A DNA stretch of 64,000 bases from Rhodanobacter panaciterrae (GTDB lineage: Bacteria > Pseudomonadota > Gammaproteobacteria > Xanthomonadales > Rhodanobacteraceae), in assembly GCF_014651895.1 (NCBI RefSeq), contig NZ_BMXT01000001.1, positions 124,001 through 188,000 on the forward strand, written 5' to 3'. Under the pieces are notes generated by a model, which worked only from the letters and a program-made list of their open reading frames with translations, had not been told where the DNA came from and searched no databases. The position numbers and the translations under genes are program-made. Shown one piece after another: positions 37,871-46,804 of the stretch; within the stretch, counting starts at the first letter, position 1, and each line of letters starts with the position of its first letter.

Positions 37871-38434
37871 ATGACTGCGAAGGTACTTTTAACCTCAATT
37901 TTCATCGGCATGCTCACGCTTGCTGGATGTGGGAATAATGATCAACAGAACGCCGCTGGCGCGAAGAGTACGGCAGCTTCAGCGAACACACCTGCAGCAC
38001 CTGAGGTGACAACGGTTGTAGCCGAAGACAAGATCCAGCTGATTGGCGCGGATGTGCTTGCCGCCGCGCAGCGCACAGGCGATACGTGCTCGCTTGATTC
38101 GGTTGACGGAAACTACTCCAGGAATCAGGTGAAATTAGCCGAAGGAAAGCCGCACGTGTTTCGCGGTTGGTTGCTGGATGAAGCCAAACATCCTGCGGGT
38201 CAGTTCAGCCTGGTGCTGAAAGGCGCACAGGATTTTGAGATTCTGGTGTCAACGGGCGTTGTGCGAACAGACGTGGGTGAGTTTTTCAAGGATCCAACGT
38301 TGGGTGATGCGGGCTTCAATTTTTCATCGGCTCTGGCCTCGGTTAAAGCGGGCGATTATCACGTCATATATATGACCAAGAATTCCGAGAAAACATATTT
38401 TTGCGACACGGGTAAGACGCTGACGATTGAATGA
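37871..38434 (+). CDS. lipoprotein of unknown function inside the LPS locus
   Basis: The 187-residue product has a signal with lipobox LAGC, lipidated at Cys20, then a disordered Ala/Ser/Thr/Pro stretch and a compact beta-rich domain holding two Cys (GDTCSLDS and TYFCDTG) that could form a disulfide. The ATG at 37871 has AGGAG upstream. No known family was recognised. Its neighbours are glycosyltransferase and membrane protein genes; a role in O-antigen assembly is not proven. Confidence 0.6.
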   Translation: MTAKVLLTSIFIGMLTLAGCGNNDQQNAAGAKSTAASANTPAAPEVTTVVAEDKIQLIGADVLAAAQRTGDTCSLDSVDGNYSRNQVKLAEGKPHVFRGWLLDEAKHPAGQFSLVLKGAQDFEILVSTGVVRTDVGEFFKDPTLGDAGFNFSSALASVKAGDYHVIYMTKNSEKTYFCDTGKTLTIE

Positions 38435-38502
38435 AAATCCGCGGATTTTCTTGAATATCGCGTGTCAAAAAAACCTTGCATGACTATCAAGCGAGATTGC
38501 GT

Positions 38503-39861
38503 ATGCGGCTGTACCGCAGGTTGACCATCGGACTCTTCGCGACAATCGCTGTGACCTTGGCGGCGATTCATGCCCCGGGACAAATGTCGGTAGATTCAGT
38601 GACGGCGCTGTATGAGGGTGTGACAGGTACGGCAGTGGGCTGGGGACCGACATTTTTCGCTGCGTTTCTGGCGTGGCTGGGAGGCAGTCTCGTCGGAACC
38701 AGCATGTTCATCGCGATCAATTGCTATGCAATATATGGCTGTTTCGCTGCTCTGCTGACGAGCGGCGGATGTAAGCCGGTGCCGCGCTGGCAGCTGTTGG
38801 CGGCATTTGTGCTTGCGCTGAATCCGCTCTTCATGTTCTACGTCGGCATTATCTGGAAGGATGTCATGCTGGCGACGTTCGCGATGGTTGCCGCGACGTT
38901 CATGCTCCTTGCAGTCGATCGAAAAGGCCGCGGACGCTACCTGCTGCTCGCCGGCGCCCTGCTCGCGATCACCAGTCTGACGTTGATTCGACAGCAGGGA
39001 TTCCTGGTGGCTACTCCATTCGCTGTCGTGGCAGCGTGGCTGATGGCCAGGACATGGAGAAGCACACTTCCGGGTCGAGCCATCGTGTTTTTCACATGCA
39101 TCGGGTTTGTTGCCGGGACTTGCCTGATTCTTGAGAGTCTTTCAAACCAAACCGTCAAGCCGGCAGCAACTAGTCAGGTGTCAGTTGGCTTGTCGACAGT
39201 CCGCGCATACGATATTGCCGGAATAATCAATTACGCCAAACTTGGCGATGCGGCAGGATGGGCGGACGCTCCTGCTGCAGTTCAGGCCAAGATCAAGTCG
39301 TCTTACAGCCCGGAACGGATAGATACAATCTGGCATGAGCCGGTGATTCGAAATTACTTTAACTCGCTAAGTCCCAGCCAATATTCGCTGATTTGGGAGC
39401 GTGGGATCGAGCATGATCCGAAAGCTTATCTGGAGCATCGCATCAGTGCATTTATGTCACTGCTGGGATTGCGAAGCATAGAACGCTGCGTGCCGGCATA
39501 CTGGGGCATTGCAGGAATCCCTGAACAAGTCGCAGCGCTCAGTCTCCGAGAAGAAATGGATGCTCGGGCCAGGGTCATAGGGCGAACTTCGTTGGAGCTG
39601 CATGAAACGCCAGTGTTTCGCAACTGGTTCTACGTGCTGATACTGCTTGTGTCGACAGCGTTTGTTGTTCTAAGGACGCACGGTGAGCAAAGGTGGGCCG
39701 CGGGTGGGATTGCGATTGCAGCATGGTTGTATCTGTTCTCATTCATACCTACGACCATCGCGTGCGATTTCCGTTATCTGTATCCGGTGGCTGGCTTGTC
39801 CACGGTTCTGTGTCTATTTCTGTTAACTCATGTTCCGCTTGCAAGGCGGGACATTGCATGA
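38503..39861 (+). CDS. polytopic membrane protein, GT-C-like
   Basis: The product of about 452 residues has ten or so membrane helices and a larger periplasmic part (about residues 220-370). The first periplasmic loop has GQMSVDSVTALYEG with an acidic residue, a layout seen in GT-C-type glycosyltransferases and Gtr-like O-antigen modifying proteins. I use the ATG at 38503; the frame is open to a TTG at 38476. Lower GC than the housekeeping genes. The function is a guess from topology. Confidence 0.5.
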   Translation: MRLYRRLTIGLFATIAVTLAAIHAPGQMSVDSVTALYEGVTGTAVGWGPTFFAAFLAWLGGSLVGTSMFIAINCYAIYGCFAALLTSGGCKPVPRWQLLAAFVLALNPLFMFYVGIIWKDVMLATFAMVAATFMLLAVDRKGRGRYLLLAGALLAITSLTLIRQQGFLVATPFAVVAAWLMARTWRSTLPGRAIVFFTCIGFVAGTCLILESLSNQTVKPAATSQVSVGLSTVRAYDIAGIINYAKLGDAAGWADAPAAVQAKIKSSYSPERIDTIWHEPVIRNYFNSLSPSQYSLIWERGIEHDPKAYLEHRISAFMSLLGLRSIERCVPAYWGIAGIPEQVAALSLREEMDARARVIGRTSLELHETPVFRNWFYVLILLVSTAFVVLRTHGEQRWAAGGIAIAAWLYLFSFIPTTIACDFRYLYPVAGLSTVLCLFLLTHVPLARRDIA

Positions 39862-39991
39862 CAATACCTCGTCTCGTTTGCCTGTCACGTGGACATGATT
39901 CGTCTGCGACAGACTCCAGTTTGGTATCTGTCTGGTACCGAACAATGTGGAATATTGGCCACAGTAGCGGCCTACTCGACGAGGGAATTTG

Positions 39992-40870
39992 ATGAGCACG
40001 TGTCCAATTTGCGGCGCAGAGTTGTTTGTTGGGTTGAGATCATGGCATCTGGTTTGCGGAGTTTGCGGTTACGAAGGCAGCACACTGAATGCCCACATTC
40101 TCAGCCAGGCACCCGGCGGAGATCTCGACGAAGTGGCGCGCGAGGATGCGCTTGAGACGCTCAGGCGCTCAAATTTTCAGCGCCTGTTAGCAGCAATTCG
40201 TGGTCTGACATCGAAGACCTCCTCATGCCAACATCCGATGCGTCTGCTGGATGTGGGTTGCGCGCACGGTTGGTTTCTGGAGCAGGCTCGTGGGAATTTC
40301 GATGCGACGGGCATAGAGCCGGATCGCGGTGTAGCGGAGGCTACTGCAGCCAGGGGGCTACGCGTGCGCAAGGGCTTCTTCCCCGACGTCCTTGCTACGG
40401 ATGAGCGTTACGACATTATCGTGTTCAACGATGTTCTCGAACATATCCCCGATATCAACGCCACGTTGCAAGCCTGCATGCTCCATCTGGTACCTGGTGG
40501 CCTGCTGGTGATTAATGCGCCGAATCGCATGGGCACGCTTTATCGAGTATCGAAAAATTTACTCCGGCTTGGACGATCGGGTACGTTTGATCGCATGTGG
40601 CAACTGGGATTCCCATCACCGCATGTCCACTATCTCGACACCGAGGCAGTCACAGCGCTGGCGGAACGGCATGGTTTCACCCTACTCGCCAGTGAACGAT
40701 TGCCATCGGTATCGATCTCCGGACTTTATTCACGCGTGCGTTATTCGAAAGATGTATCGCCGGTGAAAGCATTGCTGTTGACGTTGGCTGTCGCAGTGGC
40801 TATCCCCGCCTTGGCCGTGCTTCCTCCCGATATCGAGGTCTGGTTCCTGAGACGCGAACCGGACGCTTGA
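39992..40870 (+). CDS. class I SAM-dependent methyltransferase with N-terminal zinc ribbon
   Basis: The 292-residue product opens with a CPIC...CGVC four-cysteine ribbon. A Rossmann methyltransferase follows: motif I LLDVGCAHGWFL, acidic GIEPD, FNDVLEHIPDINATL and LVPGGLLVINAPNR. Such proteins in O-antigen loci methylate sugars or chain ends. A hydrophobic segment near the C-terminus (ALLLTLAVAVAIPALAV) may anchor it to the membrane. The ATG at 39992 has GAGGGA upstream. Confidence 0.8.
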   Translation: MSTCPICGAELFVGLRSWHLVCGVCGYEGSTLNAHILSQAPGGDLDEVAREDALETLRRSNFQRLLAAIRGLTSKTSSCQHPMRLLDVGCAHGWFLEQARGNFDATGIEPDRGVAEATAARGLRVRKGFFPDVLATDERYDIIVFNDVLEHIPDINATLQACMLHLVPGGLLVINAPNRMGTLYRVSKNLLRLGRSGTFDRMWQLGFPSPHVHYLDTEAVTALAERHGFTLLASERLPSVSISGLYSRVRYSKDVSPVKALLLTLAVAVAIPALAVLPPDIEVWFLRREPDA

Positions 40871-40936
40871 AGCAGTTGCAAGACTGTGGCCCTATGAACG
40901 CAGTCATGTTCAAACTTGCTGCAGATTGGGCGTGCG

Positions 40937-40942
40937 TATAAT
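40937..40942 (+). promoter_or_regulatory. candidate -10 element upstream of the Gtr-like set
   Basis: TATAAT lies about 100 bases before the GT2 start at 41040, with TTGCTG at 40916 at a short 15-base spacing. A GCCTGACATCAGGC palindrome follows at 40971-40984. It may start the 41-44.5 kb unit. Confidence 0.4.
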
Positions 40943-41039
40943 GACCGATGGGTCAAACCAGTCTTTTAACGCCTGACATCAGGCCATTCGCCAGGCACGG
41001 ACGCCGGTCTGGCAAGCCGGCCGCAAAGAGAATACAGCT

Positions 41040-42026
41040 ATGAGCAAACGTATCGGGGTCGTGATACCAAGCTACAAGGTGCGGGATCACATCTTGCAAG
41101 TCATCATGGCGATAGGTCCGGAAGTCGATCGCATCTATGTAGTCGATGACTGCTGCCCCGACAAGACCGGTGATTTCGTTGCTGCCAACTGCATGGATCG
41201 GCGTGTGGTCATCGTACGCCATGAGCAGAATCAAGGCGTCGGGGGAGCGGTGATGAGCGGATATCAGGCTGCGATTGCCGAAGGTATCGACATCATCGTC
41301 AAAATCGATGGTGACGGGCAAATGGATCCGGCACATATTTCGGATTTCGTTGCACCAATCCTGCTGGGTGAGGCTGATTATACGAAGGGTAATCGTTTCT
41401 TTGATCTGGAGCAGATCCATGCCATGCCTAAAATGCGCCTGTTCGGCAATGCAGGCCTTTCACTTTTGACTAAAGTATCTTCAGGTTATTGGGATCTTTT
41501 TGACCCGACCAATGGTTATACGGCCATTCACCGTGATGTGGCTCGTCATTTGCCCTTCGAAAAGATCAGTCGGCGCTATTTTTTTGAGACTGACATGTTA
41601 TTTCGCCTAAACATCCTGCGAGCCGTTGCGGTCGATGTGCCGATGCACGCGAAATACGGAGATGAGGTAAGCAATCTGAAAATTTCAAAGGTCATTGGCG
41701 AGTTCTTTGTGAAAAACATGCGCAATTTCTTCAAGCGAATTTTCTACAACTACTATTTGCGTGATATGTCGCTTGCTTCATTCGAACTTCCAATCGGCGT
41801 TGTCTCCGTGCTGTTCGGGCTGTTCTATGGCATAGCCCATTGGGTAAGCAGTGCAAGTTCAGGCGCCATTGCGTCGAGCGGCACTGTGATGCTTGCTGCG
41901 ATGCCTTTCCTGATCGGCGTCCAGCTGATTCTGGCCTTCATCGGCTACGACGTCAGCTCCACTCCAAAGCGTGCCATACATTCCAAACTGAGCCGTTCTG
42001 CCCTCTTGAAGACGGGTGAATCGTGA
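41040..42026 (+). CDS. membrane-anchored GT2 glycosyltransferase (GtrB/DPM1-like)
   Basis: The 328-residue product has a GT2 domain (IGVVIPSYKVRDHILQVI, VVDDCCPDKTG, QGVGGAVMSGYQAA, KIDGDGQMDP). Two membrane helices follow at about 250-310. This is the plan of enzymes that load a sugar onto polyprenyl phosphate, such as GtrB and dolichol-phosphate mannose synthases. The next gene, an SMR-type flippase, overlaps it through GTGA, so product and carrier are made together. Part of a Gtr-like decoration set with the membrane protein at 42947. Confidence 0.82.
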   Translation: MSKRIGVVIPSYKVRDHILQVIMAIGPEVDRIYVVDDCCPDKTGDFVAANCMDRRVVIVRHEQNQGVGGAVMSGYQAAIAEGIDIIVKIDGDGQMDPAHISDFVAPILLGEADYTKGNRFFDLEQIHAMPKMRLFGNAGLSLLTKVSSGYWDLFDPTNGYTAIHRDVARHLPFEKISRRYFFETDMLFRLNILRAVAVDVPMHAKYGDEVSNLKISKVIGEFFVKNMRNFFKRIFYNYYLRDMSLASFELPIGVVSVLFGLFYGIAHWVSSASSGAIASSGTVMLAAMPFLIGVQLILAFIGYDVSSTPKRAIHSKLSRSALLKTGES

Positions 42027-42364
42027 CCTACCTCATCGCGCTTATCTGCGTCATCGGCATTGCATCGGGCCAGATTCTGTTCAAGTTGAGCGCTGTTTCG
42101 CTCAAAAAGACCGGCAGTTTTTTCGACCCCTCGACGATGACGCTGTTGTTTTTAGCGTTCGCTCTCTACGGAATCATGACCATCGCCTGGATATGGGTTC
42201 TGCAAAAGGCTGAGCTTGGACGTATCTATCCATTGATGGCGCTCGCATTCGTTATCGTTCCGATCGGCAGCTATTTCGTTTTTGGCGAGCGGTTTCAACC
42301 TCAATACTTTGTGGGTGTAGCTTTGATCATGGCGGGCATCGTGGTGGCGGTCAGATCAGCGTAG
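42023..42364 (+). CDS. SMR/EamA-type small membrane protein, likely lipid-sugar flippase
   Basis: The 113-residue product has four membrane helices and resembles the small multidrug resistance/EamA half-size fold, as in ArnE and ArnF (ASGQILFKLSAV, LGRIYPLMALAFVIVPIGSY). The start is GTG at 42023, overlapping the GT2 stop. Coupled to a polyprenyl-phosphate sugar synthase, it most likely flips the lipid-linked sugar to the periplasm. Drug export is the alternative but fits the context less well. Confidence 0.7.
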   Translation: MTYLIALICVIGIASGQILFKLSAVSLKKTGSFFDPSTMTLLFLAFALYGIMTIAWIWVLQKAELGRIYPLMALAFVIVPIGSYFVFGERFQPQYFVGVALIMAGIVVAVRSA

Positions 42365-42375
42365 ATATTTACGGC

Positions 42376-42480
42376 ATGGTACTCGGCCACAAGACACCAC
42401 GACAGGTGATGCGCGCGTGGCGAGAGAAAAAGCCGGAACTGTTTGTCAGGCGTCCGAAGAGCCAGGCTGGACTAGGCACT
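42376..42480 (+). pseudogene. IS481-like transposase C-terminal remnant
   Basis: The reading LGHKTPRQVMRAWREKKPEL, then FVRRP...GLGT, matches the end of IS481/IS3-type transposases, where a phrase like TPxQAMKDWxxKKPELF precedes the stop. Nothing of the catalytic core remains. It starts 12 bases after the flippase stop. Confidence 0.6.
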
Positions 42481-42664
42481 GGACCACATTCTCGGGTGAC
42501 GTGCGCCAAATTCTTAGTCACCTCTGCCACTCTCTATTCACATGGCGAGCGGGAGTAGTCGGTGTGATCGACGTGACCTTATTGAGCGTGATTCGACACA
42601 ATAGGGGGCTCGATTTCCGATGCATTTCCAGGTTCAATTTTCGGCGCCCATCAACAATCACCGG

Positions 42665-42850
42665 AGCACGTGTTGGTGTTGTGTTGCGGCGAAATGAGCC
42701 TGGTGCAGATGCTGGATCGAACGCAATCGGTTCGCCGTTTAAGACGGGGTGCGTGGCGACCAAGACTACAAACGTCATGACGAGACGATGCAGTTCGCCG
42801 CGCTCAACATGTTGGACGGTCAGGTCAACGCTCGCGAATTGCCTCAGCAA
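42665..42850 (+). pseudogene. IS630-family transposase remnant
   Basis: One frame reads LVLCCGEMSLVQMLDRTQS, like the DEKSQIQALDRTQ core of IS630 transposases with the first Asp changed to Gly. After a frameshift the next frame gives DYKRHDETMQFAALNMLDGQ, like the following DYKRHGTTTLFAALxxxxG block. Both ends are missing. The second part is in frame with the downstream membrane protein and falsely lengthens it. Confidence 0.65.
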
Positions 42851-42946
42851 TGTTCCGTCAAAATTTCACACATTGCACCTGCTACCGCAGTGGTTGGTCG
42901 GCAGGTTGATTTGGATGTCGCCGCCTCAGAAGAGATCTGTTTAGTG

Positions 42947-44548
42947 ATGGAACCGTCTGTTCGCAATTTCAAAGGTAACTGGCATCGATCGGACAACGTG
43001 GGCTTGTCTTTGGTCGTGTTACTAGGGGTGGTCGCTTGTCTCGGCACGTTTCTTCTGGATGGGCGTATCGGCTTCAGTCTGTGGGACGAGGGCTATCTCT
43101 GGTATGGCGTGCAGCAAGTGCTGCATGGCGAAGTACCCATCCGGGATTTCATGTCCTACGATCCGGGCCGGTATTACTGGGCGGCTGGCCTGCTGAGGCT
43201 CTTTCATGCGGATGGCATCGTGGCAGTGCGCGCCGCGACGATGGCGTTCGTTGCCATCGGAGTCGCTGCCGGCGGCGTGCTGGTGTGGCATCAATCTCCG
43301 GGTCGCGACATAGTGCGGTTCGGCAAGTGCGCATTGGCCATCGCGCTACTGGTCATGTGGGCTGTGCCGTGGTGGAAGGGGTACGACGCTGCGTTATCCG
43401 TCATTCTGACCGCGAGCCTGGCGTGGGTACTCACGCGCCCCTCCGCTGCGCGGTTTTTCCTGCATGGCGTCGTGATTGGAGTGGCAGCCATGATCGGCCG
43501 CAATCATGGCGTCTACGGCGTGATCGCTTGCTTGGTGGCTGCTCCGCTGCTGCTGTTGGGCACCAGCAAGCCGGCGTGGCGTCAATGCATACCGGCATGG
43601 ACTGCGGGTGTCGTGCTGGGATTTGCGCCGATTTGTTTCAGCCTTGTGCTGGACCATCGTTTCGCCGCGATGTTCTGGGACAGCATTCGATTCATGCTGT
43701 TCGAGTACAAGGGCACCAATCTTCCGCTGCCCGTGCCATGGCCGTGGACGATGCATGGCGGAGGTGCGCTGACACTTTCGCTAGTCACACAGTGGCTGAC
43801 AGGAAGCCTCTTCGTGCTGTTGCCGCTTTTCTGTATTGTCGGTCTTGCGGTTGTGCTGAATGGACTGCGCCGCGAACGCAATATGGCCCATGCTGGATTT
43901 GTCGCTTGTGTTGCCACGGCCATTCCCTATCTCAACGTAGCGTTCTCGCGGGCCGACGTTTCCCATCTCGCGCAAGCGATATGCCCGCTATTGATCGGTC
44001 TGCTGATCTTTCCCGTGCACGATGTTGCCCGATCCATGCACCGCTGGTTGGTCGTTCCATTGCTGCTTATTGTTTCTTTGCTAATCACGATTCCGCTGCA
44101 TCCCTGGTATCAATCGCGAGTGCAATCTGGCTGGCGAGTAATCGATGTGCGCGGCGACAAGCTCCGCATGAGCGATGCCGCAGCGGCTCCTGTCGAAGCC
44201 GTCGAGAGGCTCGCAAACCGTTGCATACCCAATGGGAGCACGCTCCTCGCCGCTCCGGTATGGCCGGGGGCGTACGCGTTGCTTGGGGTGAAATCGCCGG
44301 TCTGGGAAATCTATCCATTGTTTCCGCGCGGAGATGGCTTTCAGAACCAGGAAATCGCCCGGCTGCAACAGGCGCGTCCATCGCTGATACTGATTTACGA
44401 CATCAGTGTCGATGGGCGTGAGGATCTGCGTTACGCCCATACACATCCACGTGTATGGGAATTCGTGAGCGCGAATTATCGACAGATTCCGGGACCGGAC
44501 AATTTGCCGGGACTCCTGGTCTACATTCCGAAGTCGACAGTGGACTGA
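42947..44548 (+). CDS. polytopic membrane glycosyltransferase, GT-C-like
   Basis: The 533-residue product has ten or more membrane helices and a C-terminal soluble domain from about residue 400. The first periplasmic loop holds LWDEGYLWYGVQQVLHGEVP and SYDPGRYYW, acidic motifs typical of GT-C enzymes that use polyprenyl-phosphate sugars. It would be the final transferase of the set GT2, flippase, GT-C. The frame is open to 42749, but the upstream part is IS630 debris, so I start at the ATG at 42947. Confidence 0.65.
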   Translation: MEPSVRNFKGNWHRSDNVGLSLVVLLGVVACLGTFLLDGRIGFSLWDEGYLWYGVQQVLHGEVPIRDFMSYDPGRYYWAAGLLRLFHADGIVAVRAATMAFVAIGVAAGGVLVWHQSPGRDIVRFGKCALAIALLVMWAVPWWKGYDAALSVILTASLAWVLTRPSAARFFLHGVVIGVAAMIGRNHGVYGVIACLVAAPLLLLGTSKPAWRQCIPAWTAGVVLGFAPICFSLVLDHRFAAMFWDSIRFMLFEYKGTNLPLPVPWPWTMHGGGALTLSLVTQWLTGSLFVLLPLFCIVGLAVVLNGLRRERNMAHAGFVACVATAIPYLNVAFSRADVSHLAQAICPLLIGLLIFPVHDVARSMHRWLVVPLLLIVSLLITIPLHPWYQSRVQSGWRVIDVRGDKLRMSDAAAAPVEAVERLANRCIPNGSTLLAAPVWPGAYALLGVKSPVWEIYPLFPRGDGFQNQEIARLQQARPSLILIYDISVDGREDLRYAHTHPRVWEFVSANYRQIPGPDNLPGLLVYIPKSTVD

Positions 44549-44567
44549 GGATAGGATCAACCTTTGC

Positions 44568-45455
44568 TCAGCGGTTCCGTTGGCGATGCAGGACGAACAG
44601 GCAGGCCAGTCCCGCTAGGGCGATCAGGGGCGTGAGCAGGCGCAATGCAATCGCGATGGCATCCCCATCGGTAGCGGATGCGCCCAGCCACAGCATGATG
44701 CCGCGGCTGCCGAGTTCTGCCACGCCTATCCCGCCGGGGACCATGCTGGCGACGACAGCCAGCATGACGCCGCCAAGCAGGATGCAGACCTGGCTGAAGT
44801 CCAGCCTCACATTGATGGCAAGGATGGCGACCCACCACAGACCGGCATAGAGCATCCAGATCACGATCGTCAGCAGGCTGGCCTGAACGATGCGCTGTTT
44901 GTGGCGTAATGCCTCCAGATAAGGCTGCAGGCGAGATGGCAGCCGGTGCAAATGGCCGGTCAGCAGACCGAACAGCAAACCAGCGAGCAGCGGCAGCAGC
45001 AGGAGCAACGGAGCGAGCCATGCGAACCCGAAGTGCATGGCCAAGCCGCACAAGCCCATGCCCAGCACGCCGCTGAGATCAAGCAGCCGTTCGACAAAGA
45101 ATCCGGAAGCCCCGAGCCGCCAGGCGCTGCCGTGGTGGTCGGGGATCAATCGTATCTTGATGATCTCCCCGAGCTGGAACGGCGTGAGCGCAGCGAGCCC
45201 CGCTGCCGCACCATTGGCGCAGAACGATTGCCAGAACCTCCGGCGATTCGGCTTGATCCCGAGCACGACCAGCCAGCGCAAGCCGCGCAACGAGAAGATC
45301 GCAAGTAGTAGGGGTAGCGTGCCGGCCAGCAGCAGGCCCAGACGCATGCGCGAAAGTGCATGGGCTACCGCGTGCCAATCGAACAGCCTGAGCGTAGCGG
45401 CCACGCAAACCACCACGATCAGCAGCACCAGCAGATGGCGCAAGCGATGGCGCAT
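44568..45455 (-). CDS. YbhN/LPG-synthase-type flippase-like membrane protein
   Basis: The 295-residue product has about eight membrane helices and the family phrases FSLRGLRWLVVLG, LTPFQLGEIIKIRL, FFVERLLDLSGV and MVPGGIGVAELGSRG of the lysylphosphatidylglycerol-synthase transmembrane (UPF0104) family. Such proteins are thought to move lipids or lipid-linked sugars. It is the last gene of the minus-strand operon that starts at 50880, about 130 bases after the aminotransferase gene, and converges on the GT-C gene. The start is the ATG at 45455 (a TTG lies one codon before). Confidence 0.75.
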   Translation of the reverse strand: MRHRLRHLLVLLIVVVCVAATLRLFDWHAVAHALSRMRLGLLLAGTLPLLLAIFSLRGLRWLVVLGIKPNRRRFWQSFCANGAAAGLAALTPFQLGEIIKIRLIPDHHGSAWRLGASGFFVERLLDLSGVLGMGLCGLAMHFGFAWLAPLLLLLPLLAGLLFGLLTGHLHRLPSRLQPYLEALRHKQRIVQASLLTIVIWMLYAGLWWVAILAINVRLDFSQVCILLGGVMLAVVASMVPGGIGVAELGSRGIMLWLGASATDGDAIAIALRLLTPLIALAGLACLFVLHRQRNR

Positions 45456-45585
45456 CAAAGTGCGCGCCGGTGGCAGTCGTGGATTGCGGCGCGATATAGC
45501 CGGATTCCTGACCGATGCGGGATCGAAGCCACGATTACTTCATGCCATGGGCTCATGACGTGTCCCGAATTGGCAAGCATGAGCC

Positions 45586-46719
45586 TCAGGCTAGCCCCAG
45601 AATGTGCTGCGCGGCCTGCATGACGTGATCATGCTGATCCTCCAAGCCAACCCAGAGTGGCAGTCGCACCAGACGGTCACTGGTGGCGTCGGTGTGCGGC
45701 AGTGGCCCAGCTGCACGCCCATAGCGTTGGCCGGCCGGTGAGCTGTGCAGCGGAATATAGTGGAAAACCGTACCTATGCCGGTAGCCATCATCGCCTCGA
45801 TGAAGTGCGTTCGTGCTTCCAGATCGCGTAGCAGCAGGAAATACATGTGTGCGTTATGCATACAGTGATCCGGCACGATGGGACGACGCAGCGTGCCGTT
45901 CCTTTCCAGCGGAGCTGCCCATCGGTGGTAATGATCCCAGATCGCCAATCGTCGGGCGGTGATGCCTTCGGCTTCCTCCAGTTGTGCGGCGAGAAAGGCA
46001 GCAATCAATTCGCTGGGAAGGTATGACGAACCGATGTCGACCCAGGTGTATTTGTCGACCTGCCCGCGGAAAAACTTGCTGCGATTGGTACCCTTTTCGC
46101 GAATCACCTCTGCGCGTTCGATCAGCGCGGGATCATTGATCAGCAGCGCACCGCCTTCCCCGGAGATCACATTCTTCGTCTCATGGAAGCTCAGTGCGGC
46201 CAGGTCACCGATGCTTCCCAGGGCACGGCCCTTGTAGCTGGACAGAATGCCCTGAGCAGCATCCTCGATCACTTTCAACCCATGTCGTGCGGCGATCGCC
46301 ATGATCGTGTCCATCTCGCAGGCAACGCCGGCATAGTGCACCACGCAGATCGCACGGGTGTGCGGCGTGATTGCCTGCTCGATCAATGTCTCGTCAATAT
46401 TCAGCGTATCCGGCCGGATATCCACGAATACCGGCACGGCACCGCGCAACACGAAGGCGTTAGCGGTTGAGACGAAAGTGAATGACGGCATGATCACTTC
46501 GTCGCCTGGTTGCAGATCCAGCAGGATCGCCGCCATCTCCAGTGCCGCTGTGCATGACTGCGTCAACAGCGCCTTGCATACGCCGAGGCGCTGCTCCAGC
46601 CATGTGTGGCAGCGCCGGGTGAAAGCACCATCGCCGGACAGCTGGCCATTGGTATGGGCTTGCGCGATGTAGTCAAGCTCGCGGCCAACAAGATAAGGAC
46701 GATTGAACGGAATGGTCAT
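45586..46719 (-). CDS. dTDP-4-amino-4,6-dideoxyhexose transaminase (WecE type)
   Basis: The 377-residue PLP aminotransferase is very close to E. coli WecE along its length. It shows TIPFNRPYLVGRELDYI, SGDGAFTRRCHTWLEQR, MPSFTFVSTANAFVLRG, NIDETLIEQAIT, VHYAGVACEMDTIMA, the PLP lysine Lys182 in SFHETKN, and EKGTNRSKFFRGQVDKYTW. It should aminate dTDP-4-keto-6-deoxyglucose, the RmlB product, at C4. The ATG at 46719 starts similarity. No acetyltransferase (WecD) is nearby; the neighbours are WbqC and an ATP-grasp protein instead. Confidence 0.88.
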   Translation of the reverse strand: MTIPFNRPYLVGRELDYIAQAHTNGQLSGDGAFTRRCHTWLEQRLGVCKALLTQSCTAALEMAAILLDLQPGDEVIMPSFTFVSTANAFVLRGAVPVFVDIRPDTLNIDETLIEQAITPHTRAICVVHYAGVACEMDTIMAIAARHGLKVIEDAAQGILSSYKGRALGSIGDLAALSFHETKNVISGEGGALLINDPALIERAEVIREKGTNRSKFFRGQVDKYTWVDIGSSYLPSELIAAFLAAQLEEAEGITARRLAIWDHYHRWAAPLERNGTLRRPIVPDHCMHNAHMYFLLLRDLEARTHFIEAMMATGIGTVFHYIPLHSSPAGQRYGRAAGPLPHTDATSDRLVRLPLWVGLEDQHDHVMQAAQHILGLA

Positions 46720-46804
46720 GGGAATGTTAGCCGTGTCGGCAATCGAAGCCATTGGCTGGCGAGACGCTGGGCTATCGAGGGTATTGGCACGATGCCCGTA
46801 TTAT

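Noticed and set aside
42749-42946. 66-residue N-terminal extension of the GT-C-like protein
   Set aside because: It translates to IS630 transposase debris.
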